This document shows, piece by piece, positions 8,579 through 19,936 of a stretch of DNA of 64,000 bases. The notes under the pieces are model-generated. The model did no database searches, was not told where the DNA came from, and saw only the letters and a program-made list of their open reading frames with translations. The stretch's first letter is position 1. Each line of letters opens with the position of its first letter. The DNA lies in NCBI GenBank assembly GCA_900471605.1, contig UCEY01000016.1:62001-126000 (forward strand). The letters run 5' to 3'. The translations under genes and the position numbers were made by a program. This stretch comes from Hyphomicrobiales bacterium. GTDB lineage: Bacteria > Pseudomonadota > Alphaproteobacteria > Rhizobiales > Rhizobiaceae.

Positions 8579-9466
8579 TCAGGCGGCGGCAATACGCGGC
8601 GCGCGGATCTGACGGCGGCCGAGCCGCTGCAGGACCGCCGATACGAGCGGTGCGCGGTTCATCGTGTAAATGTGGAAGTCGCCGATCCCGCGACGGATAA
8701 GGTCCTGGATCTGTTCTGCGGCAATATCGGCGGCAACATTGGCGCGATCCTCCGGCCGTTCGTCCAGTCCTTCGAAACGGGCATCGAGGAAGGACGGAAC
8801 CGAGGAACCGCAGCGGCCGGCGAAACGCTTGAGCTGGGTAAGGTTCTGGATCGGCATGATGCCCGGCACGATCGGGATGGAGATGCCGGCAGCACGCACC
8901 TTTTCGAGATAGCGTTCGAAAACGTCGTTGTCGAAGAAGAACTGCGTCAGAGCGCGGGCAGCGCCGGCATCCGCCTTGCGCTTCAGCATTTCGATATCGG
9001 CGGAAAGATCAGCGCTTTCCGGGTGCTTTTCGGGATAGGCGGAGACGGAAATATCGAAGCCGCCAAGCTCGGTCAGGCCGCGCACCAGATCCGCCGCATT
9101 GGCGTAACCCTGCGGATGCGGGCGATATTCGGTGCCGACACCACTTGCCGGATCGCCGCGCAGCGCAACGATGTGACGGATGCCGGCGGCCCGGTATTCG
9201 TTGACGACGGCGTGGGTTTCCTCGCGCGTGGCATCGACGCAGGTCAGGTGTGCGGCGGTGACAAGCGAGGTCTCACCGACCAGTCGCCGGATCGTGTTGA
9301 TCGTCGGTGCCTTGGTCGATCCCCCTGCCCCGTAGGTGACAGACACGAAACGCGGATCCCAGAGCGCCAGCTCGTCCACGGTGTCCCAGAGCTGGGCCTC
9401 CATCTCGTCCGACTTCGGCGGGAAGAATTCGAAGGAAACGCTGAAAGTTTCGCTATCGGCGGTCAT
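8579..9466 (-). CDS. metF: 5,10-methylenetetrahydrofolate reductase
   Basis: A 295-residue flavoenzyme that reduces 5,10-methylene-THF to 5-methyl-THF, the methyl donor used by MetH. The start of the barrel is typical: FSVSFEFFPPKS, then VSVTYGAGGST, then ALRGDPASG. The start at 9466 (MTADSE) is chosen over an in-frame ATG at 9511 because AAGGGAG lies 7 bases before it and the longer form would run into the upstream gene. Only 13 bases separate it from the ArsR-methyltransferase gene, so the two form one operon. A SahR-like operator precedes that operon and a matching one precedes metH. Confidence 0.96.
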   Translation of the reverse strand: MTADSETFSVSFEFFPPKSDEMEAQLWDTVDELALWDPRFVSVTYGAGGSTKAPTINTIRRLVGETSLVTAAHLTCVDATREETHAVVNEYRAAGIRHIVALRGDPASGVGTEYRPHPQGYANAADLVRGLTELGGFDISVSAYPEKHPESADLSADIEMLKRKADAGAARALTQFFFDNDVFERYLEKVRAAGISIPIVPGIMPIQNLTQLKRFAGRCGSSVPSFLDARFEGLDERPEDRANVAADIAAEQIQDLIRRGIGDFHIYTMNRAPLVSAVLQRLGRRQIRAPRIAAA

Positions 9467-9479
9467 TGGTTCAGCTCCC

Positions 9480-10478
9480 TTAAAGAACGGTTTGCGGTAG
9501 AGAGGATGCATGATGGGCGGCGATCAGCAGGCGGCGGTCACGGGCGAGCCACACGGTGGCCGTCAGCCCGCCTTCCCTGCCGGAGCCGAGGTCGATCGCC
9601 TGCTCGACTTCCAGGCCCATCTTCTCCAGCCATTCCGCCATCACCTGATGGGAAAAGCCGAGACGCACATGGGCATGGTCGTCGCGCAGGTATTCGAGCG
9701 TATGCGGTGCGAGATCGACGATCAGCAGGCGGCCGCCCGGACGCAGCACGCGGGCCGCCTCGGCGATCGCCAGTTCCGGCTGGTCGAGGAAGTGCAGCAC
9801 CTGGTGAACGGTGATCAGGTCGAAATCCTGGCCTTCCAGCGGCAGGTTGAGGATGTCGCCCTGCCGGACGGATGCCTTGACGATGCCGGCCTTGTCGAGA
9901 TTGGACCGGGCGACCGAAAGCATGTCGCGGCTCGCGTCGATGCCGACGGCGCGGCGGTAGATGCTGGAGAGAAGCTGCAGGATGCGGCCGGTTCCGGTGC
10001 CGAGATCGAGGAGCGCGTCGACCGGCGTCGTGCCGATCAGCTTCAGCAGCGCCGATTCGACGGCCGCGTCGCTGACATGCAGGCGCCGAAGCTCATCCCA
10101 TTCGGAAGCATTGCGGGTAAAATAGGCCTGGGCGCGCTCGGCGCGCAGGCGCTTGACCGTGGTCAGCCGCTCGCTGTCGCGGAGCAGGACCGGATCGTCT
10201 TCGAAGGCGGCGGCCAGCAGCGTTCTGACCAGCGTCGCCGCCTTGCCCTCCTGCTTCAGCCGGAAATAGGCCCAGGCACCTTCCTGATAGCGGTCGATCA
10301 GCGCTTCCTCGGCCAGCAGCTTCAGGTGCCGGGAAATGCGCGGTTGCGATTGACCCAGGATTTCGGTGAGATCGGTGACCGTCAGGTCTCCGGCAGCCAG
10401 AAGTGCGAGCAGGCGAAAGCGCGTCGGCTCGCCGGCCGTTTTCAGTACGTCCACCAGAGTGTCGAGTGACAATCCCAT
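9480..10478 (-). CDS. ArsR-type regulator fused to a SAM methyltransferase-like domain (SahR-like)
   Basis: A 332-residue two-domain protein. Residues about 5-95 are an ArsR/SmtB winged helix (TRFRLLALLAAGDLTVTDL, then the recognition helix QSQPRISRHLKLL). Residues about 140-310 are a class I methyltransferase fold with motif I LLDLGTGTGR and VGIDAS. There is no obvious metal-binding cysteine set. Alphaproteobacterial SahR repressors of the methionine/SAM cycle belong to the ArsR family and respond to S-adenosylhomocysteine; the methyltransferase domain would be a logical ligand sensor. Its place as first gene of the metF operon and the near-palindromic operator 25-46 bases upstream of its start support this role. 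Whether the domain also catalyses methylation is unknown. Confidence 0.85.
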   Translation of the reverse strand: MGLSLDTLVDVLKTAGEPTRFRLLALLAAGDLTVTDLTEILGQSQPRISRHLKLLAEEALIDRYQEGAWAYFRLKQEGKAATLVRTLLAAAFEDDPVLLRDSERLTTVKRLRAERAQAYFTRNASEWDELRRLHVSDAAVESALLKLIGTTPVDALLDLGTGTGRILQLLSSIYRRAVGIDASRDMLSVARSNLDKAGIVKASVRQGDILNLPLEGQDFDLITVHQVLHFLDQPELAIAEAARVLRPGGRLLIVDLAPHTLEYLRDDHAHVRLGFSHQVMAEWLEKMGLEVEQAIDLGSGREGGLTATVWLARDRRLLIAAHHASSLPQTVL

Positions 10479-10502
10479 CCAGCCGCATCCTCATGTAATC
10501 AA

Positions 10503-10524
10503 CATATAAAGATATGTTTATATG
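10503..10524. promoter_or_regulatory. SahR-like operator upstream of the ArsR-methyltransferase / metF operon
   Basis: CATATAAAGATATGTTTATATG is palindromic at 20 of 22 positions. Its core TAAAGATAT-G-TTTA is the same as the metH promoter palindrome at 40385-40402 apart from one base. It lies 25-46 bases upstream of the regulator start, a position expected for autorepression. Confidence 0.75.
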
Positions 10525-10572
10525 ATTTATCGGCCTTATGCAAGGGGCAACTCATGGGCCGGTTAGAATTGG

Positions 10573-10604
10573 CCAAAAACGCGGAAGGCGGCCGAAGCCG
10601 CCCT
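10573..10604 (-). terminator. Probable terminator of the chemoreceptor gene
   Basis: On the minus strand, GGCGGC-TTCG-GCCGCC (10587-10602) forms a 6-bp stem with a stable UUCG tetraloop, and a run of five T's follows about 8 bases later. The T-run is farther from the stem than usual. Confidence 0.45.
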
Positions 10605-10632
10605 CTTTGAATTGTGGTCGTGGCCGGTGGGA

Positions 10633-12930
10633 TCAGAATTCTTCCCATTCGTCGGCCGATTGGGCGAGAGCCGTATTGCCACGCGAGACCGGCGCGCGGG
10701 CCGGGATCGGGCGGCTCGGCGCAGCGGCAACCGGACGGGAGACCGGAGCAGCCGGCGCCCGCATACGGTTTGCCGTCTCGCGAAGCTGGCTGGAGGCGCT
10801 GCCGCCGAGCTGGAAGTGCGACAGCAGATCGCTGAGCTTCCCGCTTTCCTGGGCAAGGCCGGCACCGGCGGCGTTCATCTCCTCGACCATCGCCGCATTC
10901 TGCTGGGTCGACTGGTCCATATGGTTGACGGCGGTGTTGACCTGCGCGAGGCCCACCGACTGTTCCTGCGCCGCGATCGCGATCGCATCCATGTGGCTGT
11001 TGACGGTCTGGACGAGTTGCTCGATGACGCTCAGCCCTTCGCCGGTCTCGCTGACCAGCTTGACGCCTTCGCCGACCGCAACCGCCGAGTTGGAGATCAG
11101 CGCCTTGATTTCCTTGGCGGCGTTGGCCGAGCGCTGGGCGAGCTCGCGGACTTCCTGGGCGACGACGGCAAAACCCTTGCCGGCTTCACCGGCACGAGCC
11201 GCCTCGACGCCTGCATTGAGGGCCAGAAGGTTGGTCTGGAAGGCGATCTCGTCGATGACACCGATGATCTGGCCGATCTGCTGCGACGACTTCTCGATCC
11301 GCTCCATGGCCGCGACCGCATTGCGGACGACCTGGCCGGACTGGTCGGCGCGTGTCCGGGCGTCGCGGACGACGTCGCGGGCTTCGCCGGTACGCTTCGA
11401 GGTCGAAACGACGTTTGCGGTGATCTCTTCGAGCGCGGCGGCCGTTTCCTCCAGCGAGGCAGCCTGCTGTTCGGTGCGCTTGGAGAGGTTGTCGGATGCG
11501 TCGGAGATCTCCCTCGAACCGCTGGTGACGGTGGCGACCGAGTTGCCGACGCTGAGCAGCGCGTCACGCAGCTGGCGGACGGAGGTGTTGAAGTCCTGGC
11601 GCAGGCCTTCGAACTGCGGCGCCAGGGCCTCGTTCACTTCGCACAGCATGTCGCCTGCCGCCAGACGGCGAAGGTTGGCGGCGAGCGCGCCGGTTGCCTG
11701 GATCAGCTTCGCTTCGGCATCGGCCTCGCTCTGGCGCTGCATTTCCAGCCGCTCGGCTTCCGAACGGCGACGGGTAGCCTCCGCCTCCGCTTCCAGCTGA
11801 AGATTGCGGATGGCAGCTTCGCGGAAGACCTCGACCGAGCGGGCCATGTCGCCGATGCCGTCCCTGCGATCCGAATAGGGGATGGCCTCCTCGGTATTGC
11901 CGGAGGCGAGGCTCGCCATCCGGTCGCCGATCTTGCGGATCGAGCCTGACAGGCTGCGGGCGATCATCACGCTCAGCCCGATGACGGCCACGATGAAGAT
12001 CGCAAGCGACGCAAAAAGCATCTGCAGGCTGGACGCGGCGTCGGAGGACTTCTCATCGCCCAGCTGCTTCAGCTCGTTCGCCGCCTGCGCGATGATGCCG
12101 GAGGTGAACGTGCGACGGTTTTCCATGGCGCGCACCCAGGCGGTGTTGTCGTCGGCACCCGGCGTATAGGGCTTCAGGCTGTCGAGGGCCTTCATCGTGT
12201 TGGTGATCAGCTGACCGTCAGCCGTCTGGAAATAGGCGTCGTACTGAGCGATGAGCTTCGGGGACAGGAAGGCGCGCATCGGCTTTTCGAAAAGCCGGAC
12301 CTGCTGCCGTCCCTGCATGAAACGGGCGGCTTCCTCGACGGTCAACTGGCCGTTCTTGGCATATTGCTGCCCCATCCGGCTGATGATGACGTAACCGTTG
12401 CTGAGTTGGACCAGCGCATGAAAGCCGTCCACATAGCGGGCGAGATCGCGGTCCTCGGTCAGCCCCGCGACACGGCCGATGATATCCAGCGTCTTTTCGG
12501 AAACCGGCGTAACGTATTGCGCGGACAGGAGCTGGTTCGTGTCCCCGCTATCGATCTTGGCGCGATATTCCGGCATCCGCAGGAAGCGCTCGTCGGCCGA
12601 GGTCACAAGCTCGCGCAGGCTGGCCTCGCCGTAACCCTGCGCATCGATGGCCTTGAACTGGCTCACAAGGCGCTTTTCCGCCGCATCGACCGCAGCGCGG
12701 GCCTGCGGACGCTGCGCTACGGAACCAAAACTTTCTTCCGGAATGGCGTTCATCAGCTCGCCGGCGGCAAGCGCCAGGCCTTCGAGAGCGACCGCACGGT
12801 TCAGGTCCCGGTACTGGTTGTAGGATTCCCAGCTTGCGAATGCGCCAAGCCCAATCACGGCCGCCAGCGGAATGGAAGCAAGAAGTGTCAACGATGTTCG
12901 GAAAGGCAGACGTTCGATCAAACGCAGCAT
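10633..12930 (-). CDS. Methyl-accepting chemotaxis protein with CheR-tethering tail
   Basis: A 765-residue transmembrane chemoreceptor. The first membrane helix is about 12-32. The periplasmic domain (33-300) is all-helical and resembles nitrate/nitrite-sensing (NIT) domains. The second membrane helix is about 302-324, followed by HAMP (about 325-375) and a long coiled coil. The signalling tip is present in a canonical form ([20 protein letters not shown], then [20 protein letters not shown]). The C-terminus ends EWEEF, matching the xWxxF pentapeptide that docks the methyltransferase CheR, which is found in high-abundance receptors. The ligand is unknown. It is transcribed alone. Confidence 0.93.
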   Translation of the reverse strand: MLRLIERLPFRTSLTLLASIPLAAVIGLGAFASWESYNQYRDLNRAVALEGLALAAGELMNAIPEESFGSVAQRPQARAAVDAAEKRLVSQFKAIDAQGYGEASLRELVTSADERFLRMPEYRAKIDSGDTNQLLSAQYVTPVSEKTLDIIGRVAGLTEDRDLARYVDGFHALVQLSNGYVIISRMGQQYAKNGQLTVEEAARFMQGRQQVRLFEKPMRAFLSPKLIAQYDAYFQTADGQLITNTMKALDSLKPYTPGADDNTAWVRAMENRRTFTSGIIAQAANELKQLGDEKSSDAASSLQMLFASLAIFIVAVIGLSVMIARSLSGSIRKIGDRMASLASGNTEEAIPYSDRRDGIGDMARSVEVFREAAIRNLQLEAEAEATRRRSEAERLEMQRQSEADAEAKLIQATGALAANLRRLAAGDMLCEVNEALAPQFEGLRQDFNTSVRQLRDALLSVGNSVATVTSGSREISDASDNLSKRTEQQAASLEETAAALEEITANVVSTSKRTGEARDVVRDARTRADQSGQVVRNAVAAMERIEKSSQQIGQIIGVIDEIAFQTNLLALNAGVEAARAGEAGKGFAVVAQEVRELAQRSANAAKEIKALISNSAVAVGEGVKLVSETGEGLSVIEQLVQTVNSHMDAIAIAAQEQSVGLAQVNTAVNHMDQSTQQNAAMVEEMNAAGAGLAQESGKLSDLLSHFQLGGSASSQLRETANRMRAPAAPVSRPVAAAPSRPIPARAPVSRGNTALAQSADEWEEF

Positions 12931-13047
12931 GAAATAAACCCTCTGAAGCGGCCCGTCATCATGACAGCGATAAGACCCCTGCAGACATGGCCTACCCGCG
13001 CGGAAAGTGCGTCGGGAACCTTTGCGATTGTCTTTATTAGGCTACGT

Positions 13048-13070
13048 AAAAAATCCCCATAATTTTGGGG
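13048..13070 (-). terminator. Weak second terminator-like hairpin downstream of ettA
   Basis: On the minus strand CCCCA-AAATTA-TGGGG (13055-13070) is followed by one A and six T's. The stem has only 5 bp. It sits between the ettA terminator and the chemoreceptor start, so it may be a back-up terminator or part of the chemoreceptor promoter. Confidence 0.3.
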
Positions 13071-13100
13071 GTGCAGAATTCAACAGTTATTAACTTCGCG

Positions 13101-13129
13101 CAAAACAAAACCCCGGCAAAGCCGGGGTT
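13101..13129 (-). terminator. Intrinsic terminator of ettA
   Basis: A 7-bp GC-only stem CCCCGGC/GCCGGGG (13111-13117 with 13121-13127), extended by two A-T pairs, has a three-base loop and is followed on the minus strand by TTTTGTTTTG. It lies 26 bases after the ettA stop. Confidence 0.88.
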
Positions 13130-13154
13130 CTAACTTAGATGAAGCTAAAAGATA

Positions 13155-14804
<1,650 letters not shown>

Positions 14805-14895
14805 GGATAAAAGTGCTCCGGGGGGAATTTCGGTTTGCCGCTATGTAGGCGAATTGGGAGCCGGGAGCAATGCGCGAACGGTCGAGGGAGCGAGG

Positions 14896-15834
14896 ATGTT
14901 CGACGAAACGAGGCGGTTTTCGAGCCCGACAGGCGCAAGCCTTGCCTATCACTACCAGCCGGCGACGGAACCGCCCGCCGCCATCCTGCTGATCTCGCAC
15001 GGACTTGCCGAGCATTCGAGGCGCTACAAGCCTTTCGCCGAAGCGATGGCCGCTCACGGCTTTCACGTCTACGCCTTCGACCATCGCGGCCATGGCGAGA
15101 CGACCGCGCCGGATGCACCGATCGGTCGCTTTGCCAGGCACGACGGCGTCAGCCTGGTGCTGGAGGACGTCAAGGCCATGCGTGACATGGCGGCAGGCGC
15201 CCATCCCGGCCTGCCTGTCCTGCTTTTCGGCCACTCGATGGGCGGCCTGATCGCGCTCAATGCCGCCGTCGATTATCCCGAGAGCTTCGATGCGGTTGCG
15301 GTCTGGAATTCCAACTTCCATCCGGGCCCCGCGGGCCGCGCCGCCCAGGTGATCCTGCGCATCGAAAAAGCCTTGAAAGGCTCGGATGTCCCGAGCGGGC
15401 TTCTGCCGAAACTCACTTTCGGCGCCTGGGGCAAGTCCATTCCGGGCCACCGCACCGAATTCGACTGGCTGAGCCACGACCCGGAGATCGTCGATGCCTA
15501 TATCGCCGATCCGCTCTGCGGTTTCGATGCCAGCGTCTCGCTATGGCTCGATCTTTTCGAACTCACCTTCCGTGCGCCCAAAATGATCGACCGGCTGGCC
15601 AAAAACCTGCCGATCCACCTGATCGGCGGCGCCGAGGACCCGGCAACCAATGGCGGCCGCGAAATCCTGTGGCTCTCGGAGCATTTCAGGAGCCGCGGCT
15701 TTTCGAACGTCACCAGCAAGGTCTGGCCCGGCACGCGCCACGAGACGCTGAACGATACGGTGCGGGCGCGCGCCACCGCCGAATTCGCCGCCTGGGCGCG
15801 GTCCTCCCTGCCCGCCCCGGCTACGACGGCCTGA
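14896..15834 (+). CDS. Alpha/beta hydrolase, monoacylglycerol-lipase-like (S33)
   Basis: A 312-residue cytosolic hydrolase of the serine aminopeptidase S33 / lysophospholipase group. The oxyanion region is LISHGLAEHSRRY, the nucleophile elbow is GHSMGG with Ser114, and the C-terminal His lies in GTRHETLND, which makes a complete catalytic triad plausible. Monoacylglycerol or lysophospholipid is the usual substrate class, but it is not determined here. The ATG at 14896 has a GAGGGAGCGAGG ribosome site; an earlier in-frame ATG at 14803 lies inside the divergent ettA start and is rejected. Confidence 0.88.
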   Translation: MFDETRRFSSPTGASLAYHYQPATEPPAAILLISHGLAEHSRRYKPFAEAMAAHGFHVYAFDHRGHGETTAPDAPIGRFARHDGVSLVLEDVKAMRDMAAGAHPGLPVLLFGHSMGGLIALNAAVDYPESFDAVAVWNSNFHPGPAGRAAQVILRIEKALKGSDVPSGLLPKLTFGAWGKSIPGHRTEFDWLSHDPEIVDAYIADPLCGFDASVSLWLDLFELTFRAPKMIDRLAKNLPIHLIGGAEDPATNGGREILWLSEHFRSRGFSNVTSKVWPGTRHETLNDTVRARATAEFAAWARSSLPAPATTA

Positions 15835-15962
15835 ACCGGCGGTCCGTATCGGGCGGCCAACACCTCAGGCGGCCAGGACGGCAAGCGGCCAGACAGCAAA
15901 CGGAATGAGTTCATGACATTTAATCAAGTGCTTCCGGGGCCGGTCCCGGCTATAGGAAATCC

Positions 15963-16925
15963 ATGAATTCGTCGCCCGCAAGCCTTGCCGCATCAGCCCC
16001 GAACCGGATCGTCAACGGCCTCGGCCTGATGATCGTCGCGATGCTGATCGCTCCGTTCATCGACATCTTTTCAAAGCTTGCGACCGATACCGCGTCACCC
16101 ACCTTCATCACCGCGGCCCGCTTCGTCTTCCAGGCGCTCTGCATGCTGCCGATCGTGCTCTGGAACGGTTACTGGCGGGCATTCTCCTGGCGGCTCAGCG
16201 CCTTCCACGCTATCCGCGCAACGCTCATCACCGTCTCGATGGTCTGTTTCGTCGCGACGCTGGCGGTCATGGAAGTGGCCGATGCGATCGCCATCTTCTT
16301 CGTCGAACCGATCATCCTGACCGTTCTCTCCAGCATCTTCCTCAAGGAGACGATCGGCTGGCGGCGTTACACCGCCTGCGCCACCGGCTTCGTCGGCGCC
16401 ATGATCGTCATCCGCCCGAGCTTCCAGGAGATCGGCTTCGTGGCGCTGCTGCCGATCGTCACCGCCTTCTGCGTGGCGATCTTCGCGCTCCTGACGCGGG
16501 CGCTGGCGCATCGGGAAGACCCGTGGTCGATGCAGTTCCAGATGGCGCTCTGGGGCATTCCGATCTCCGCGATCCTGCTCGCTGTCGGCGACCGGACCGG
16601 CATCGCCTTCCTGATGCCCTCCATGCCGGACGGAAAGACCCTGATATGGCTTGCCGGCGTCGGCGTGTTCGCCGCACTTTCGGGCGTCCTTGCCGTCTAT
16701 GCCTATCGCGCCGCTCCGGCATCGGTGATCGCGCCGCTGCAATATTTCGAGATCGTCTCGGCGACGCTGTTCGGCTGGCTGGTCTTCGGCGATTTCCCCG
16801 ATCCGATCAAATGGCTTGGCATTTCGATCATCATCGGCTCCGGCCTCTACATCATCTGGCGGGAACGCCGCGTTGCCTCCATCAAGCCGGTCACCAGTGC
16901 CGCCAAATCAACCATGACCCCGTGA
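15963..16925 (+). CDS. EamA-family (DMT) transporter, first gene of a three-gene operon
   Basis: A 320-residue membrane protein with about ten hydrophobic segments and two EamA repeats. The charged C-terminal tail (WRERRVASIKP) is expected to be cytoplasmic. Only one base separates its stop from the ATG of the CoA-transferase gene, so it is co-transcribed with the two enzymes behind it and probably carries their substrate or product. It is distinct in sequence from the other DMT protein at 7228. Confidence 0.88.
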   Translation: MNSSPASLAASAPNRIVNGLGLMIVAMLIAPFIDIFSKLATDTASPTFITAARFVFQALCMLPIVLWNGYWRAFSWRLSAFHAIRATLITVSMVCFVATLAVMEVADAIAIFFVEPIILTVLSSIFLKETIGWRRYTACATGFVGAMIVIRPSFQEIGFVALLPIVTAFCVAIFALLTRALAHREDPWSMQFQMALWGIPISAILLAVGDRTGIAFLMPSMPDGKTLIWLAGVGVFAALSGVLAVYAYRAAPASVIAPLQYFEIVSATLFGWLVFGDFPDPIKWLGISIIIGSGLYIIWRERRVASIKPVTSAAKSTMTP

Positions 16926-16926
16926 C

Positions 16927-18129
16927 ATGACCCAGACACCCAAGAAACTGCCGCTTTCCGGCATCCGCGTCATCGAACTTGCCCGCGTGCTCGCCGGCCC
17001 CTGGGCCGGCCAGATGCTGGCCGACATGGGCGCCGACGTCATCAAGGTGGAAAACCCGGATGGCGGCGACGACACCCGCGCCTGGGGGCCTCCCTTCGTG
17101 GAGAGCGCGAACGGCGAAAACCTGTCGGCCGCCTATTACCACTCCACCAATCGCGGCAAGCGCTCGATCGCTGTCGACCTGAAGACCGAGGAAGGCCAGG
17201 ACATCGTGCGCCGGCTGGCCGCCACCGCCGACGTGCTGATCGAGAATTTCAAGCTCGGCGGGCTGGTCAAATACGGCCTCGACTACGAGAGCCTGAAAAA
17301 GATCAATCCGAAGCTGATCTATTGCTCGATCACCGGTTTCGGCCAGAACGGCCCCTACGCCAACCTCGCCGGCTACGACTATATCGTCCAGGGCATGTCC
17401 GGCTTCATGTCGATCACCGGCGAACCGGACGGCCAGCCGATGAAGGCGGGCGTGGCGATCGCCGACATCTTCACCGGCATCTATGCGGTGACCGCCATCC
17501 AGGGCGCGCTGATCCACGCGATGAAATCAGGCGAAGGCCAGCATGTCGACATGGCGCTGCTCGACGTCCAGGCCGGTATCCTCGCCAACCAGAACATGAA
17601 TTACCTGATCTCGGGCGAAGCGCCGGTACGGCTCGGCAATGCCCATCCGAACATCAGCCCCTACGAGGTGGTGCCGACCGAAGACGGCCACCTGATCCTC
17701 GCGGTCGGCAATGACGGCCAGTTCCGCCGTCTCTGCCGCATCCTCGGCATCGAAGGGGTCGTCGACGACGAACGTTTCGCCACCAACAAGGCACGCGTCG
17801 CCAATCGCGTCGAAGTGCGCAGGCTGATTCTCGCGCAGACATCGAAATGGAAGAAGGCAGACCTGCTTGCCGCCTGCGGCGACAATGCCGTGCCTGCCGG
17901 ACCGATCAACTCGATCGCCGAAATGTTCGACGACCCGCAGGTCAAGGAACGCGGGCTCCGGATCGATCTCGAAGCGGCCGACGGCACCGTCATTCCGGGC
18001 GTGCGCAGCCCGATCGTGCTGTCGGAGACACCGCTTGCCTATCACCGGCCGAGCCCCGCACTCGGCGAACATACCGCCGACGTGCTGGCGGAACTGGAAG
18101 CCATGGAAAAGAGGGGGAGTGAGAAATGA
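16927..18129 (+). CDS. CaiB/BaiF-type (class III) CoA-transferase
   Basis: A 400-residue enzyme of the family III CoA-transferases, which swap CoA between carboxylic acids (for example formyl-CoA:oxalate, succinyl-CoA:malate or carnitine types). The N-terminal signature is clear: SGIRVIELARVLAGPWAGQM, then LADMGADVIKVENP. The segment NRGKRSIAVDLK and an Asp in the central region (around DMALLDVQAG) also fit the fold. The last four bases overlap the start of the ThDP enzyme (ATGA), giving tight coupling. The acid partner cannot be named from sequence. Confidence 0.92.
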   Translation: MTQTPKKLPLSGIRVIELARVLAGPWAGQMLADMGADVIKVENPDGGDDTRAWGPPFVESANGENLSAAYYHSTNRGKRSIAVDLKTEEGQDIVRRLAATADVLIENFKLGGLVKYGLDYESLKKINPKLIYCSITGFGQNGPYANLAGYDYIVQGMSGFMSITGEPDGQPMKAGVAIADIFTGIYAVTAIQGALIHAMKSGEGQHVDMALLDVQAGILANQNMNYLISGEAPVRLGNAHPNISPYEVVPTEDGHLILAVGNDGQFRRLCRILGIEGVVDDERFATNKARVANRVEVRRLILAQTSKWKKADLLAACGDNAVPAGPINSIAEMFDDPQVKERGLRIDLEAADGTVIPGVRSPIVLSETPLAYHRPSPALGEHTADVLAELEAMEKRGSEK

Positions 18130-19787
18130 AAACCGTCAACAGGACCGGAGGCCAGCTCATCGTCGAGGCGCTGAAGGCAAACGGCGTCAAGCGTATCTCC
18201 TGTGTTCCGGGCGAAAGTTATCTCGCCGTGCTCGACGCGCTTTATGAAAGCGGCATCGAGGTGCTCGTCTGCCGCCAGGAAGGTGGCGCTGCGATGATGG
18301 CCGACAGCTGGGGTCGCTTGACCGGCGAGCCCGGCATCTGCATGGTGACCCGCGGTCCCGGCGCTACCAACGCCTCGGCCGGCCTGCATATCGCAAGGCA
18401 GGATTCGATCCCGATGATCCTCTTCGTCGGCCAGATCGGCCGCGACATGAAGGAGCGCGAGGCCTTCCAGGAAGTCGAATACCGCCGTGCCTTCACCGAA
18501 TTCGCCAAATGGGTCGGCGAGATCGACGATGCCCGCCGCATTCCCGAATTCGTCACCCGCGCCTTCGCGGTCGCCACGTCAGGCCGTCCCGGCCCGGTCG
18601 TGCTGACGCTGCCGGAAGACATGCTGGTCGAAGAGGTCGAGGCCGTCGAGGCGCGCGCCTACATGCCTGTCGAAAGCCATCCAGGCAAAAGCCAGCTCGC
18701 CGCGTTCGAAGCCTTGCTAAAGAATGCCGAGCGCCCGATGTTTATCCTCGGCGGCACCCGCTGGAGCGAAGAGGCGCATGCGGATTTCGCCGATTTCGCC
18801 AGCCGCTTCAAGGTGCCGGTCGGCTGCTCCTTCCGCCGCCAGATGCTGTTCGATCACCTGCATCCCTCCTATGCGGGCGATGTCGGCATCGGCATCAATC
18901 CGGTGCTCGCCAAGGCGGTGAAAGAGGCGGACCTGCTGGTGCTGCTCGGCAGCCGCATGTCGGAAATGCCCTCCTCCAGCTATACGCTGATCGACATCCC
19001 CTATCCGAAGCAGAAGCTCGTCCACATCTTCCCGGATCCTGAAGAACTCGGCCGCATGTACCGGCCGGATCTGGCGATCTGCGCCGCACCTGCGGAATTC
19101 GTCGCCGCGCTGAAGGACCTGGAGCCGCCCGCCGCCCCGATCTGGGCCGAACGGAAATCGGCGCTGCACGACGCCTATCTCAAATGGTCGACGCCGCCGG
19201 AGGCCGGCCCCGGCCCGGTCAGGATGGGTCCGATCATGCAATGGATCGAGGAAAACATGCCGGACGACGCGATCTTCACCAATGGCGCCGGCAACTACGC
19301 CACCTGGCTGCACCGTTTCCACCGTTTCCGGAAATACAACACCCAGTCCGCCCCGACCTCCGGCTCGATGGGCTACGGCCTGCCGGCGGCGGTCGCCGCC
19401 AAACAGCTGTTTCCGGAACGCGAAGTCGTCTGTTTCGCCGGCGACGGCTGTTTCATGATGCACGGCCAGGAATTCATCACTGCCGTGCGCTATGGCCTGC
19501 CGATCATCACCGTGCTGGTCAACAACGGCATCTACGGCACGATCCGCATGCACCAGGAGCGCGAATATCCCGGCCGCGTCAGCGCCACCGACCTCGTCAA
19601 CCCGGATTTCGTCGCCTATGCCAGGGCCTTTGGCGGACACGGGGAACTGGTGGAGAAAACGGAGGAGTTCGGCCCCGCCTATGAGCGGGCTCGCGCCAGC
19701 GGCAAACCGTCGATCATCGAGGTGAGGCTCGATCCGGAAGCGATCACGCCGGCGCGGACGCTGAAGCAGATCCGGGAAAAGGCTTGA
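18126..19787 (+). CDS. Thiamine-diphosphate-dependent enzyme, acetolactate-synthase-like
   Basis: A 553-residue member of the acetolactate synthase / benzoylformate decarboxylase superfamily. The N-terminal Pyr domain has the activating Glu in CRQEGGAAMMAD, the middle domain is about 190-330, and the C-terminal PP domain carries the ThDP/Mg motif GDGCFMMHGQE about 28 residues before NNGIYG. It lacks features that would mark it as oxalyl-CoA decarboxylase with confidence. Co-transcription with a CoA-transferase and a DMT transporter points to breakdown of a 2-oxo acid or its CoA ester. It ends just before a RIME-like element. Confidence 0.88.
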   Translation: MKTVNRTGGQLIVEALKANGVKRISCVPGESYLAVLDALYESGIEVLVCRQEGGAAMMADSWGRLTGEPGICMVTRGPGATNASAGLHIARQDSIPMILFVGQIGRDMKEREAFQEVEYRRAFTEFAKWVGEIDDARRIPEFVTRAFAVATSGRPGPVVLTLPEDMLVEEVEAVEARAYMPVESHPGKSQLAAFEALLKNAERPMFILGGTRWSEEAHADFADFASRFKVPVGCSFRRQMLFDHLHPSYAGDVGIGINPVLAKAVKEADLLVLLGSRMSEMPSSSYTLIDIPYPKQKLVHIFPDPEELGRMYRPDLAICAAPAEFVAALKDLEPPAAPIWAERKSALHDAYLKWSTPPEAGPGPVRMGPIMQWIEENMPDDAIFTNGAGNYATWLHRFHRFRKYNTQSAPTSGSMGYGLPAAVAAKQLFPEREVVCFAGDGCFMMHGQEFITAVRYGLPIITVLVNNGIYGTIRMHQEREYPGRVSATDLVNPDFVAYARAFGGHGELVEKTEEFGPAYERARASGKPSIIEVRLDPEAITPARTLKQIREKA

Positions 19788-19800
19788 GGATTTGGCGGTG

Positions 19801-19929
19801 CCCCTCATCCGGCTGCCGCCACCTTCTCCCCGCATGCGGGGAGAAGGACATATGCCGCACCCTCCGAGCGCCGCATGAGGCAAGTCCCCTCGCCCCGTCA
19901 GAACGGGGAGAGGGTTAGGGTGAGGGGCG
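19801..19929. repeat. RIME-like intergenic mosaic element
   Basis: About 129 bases flanked by inverted ends (CCCCTCATCC at 19801 and GGGTGAGGGGC at 19919-19929). It contains a 26-base perfect palindrome (19822-19847, CCTTCTCCCC plus GCATGC plus the complement) and a second hairpin at 19887-19914 (CCCTCGCCCC paired with GGGGAGAGGG around GTCAGAAC). This layout is typical of the Rhizobium-specific intergenic mosaic elements scattered through rhizobial genomes. It lies between convergent genes and may also end both transcripts. Confidence 0.85.
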
Positions 19930-19936
19930 CTCTTGC

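Noticed and set aside
16927..19787. Oxalate degradation pair (frc-oxc)
   Set aside because: The CoA-transferase fits the broad family only, and the ThDP protein looks acetolactate-synthase-like, so calling the oxalate pathway would be over-reading.
19801..19929. CRISPR or insertion sequence in the repeat region
   Set aside because: The repeats are inverted, single-copy hairpins with no direct-repeat/spacer array, transposase or target duplication; they fit a RIME-type element.
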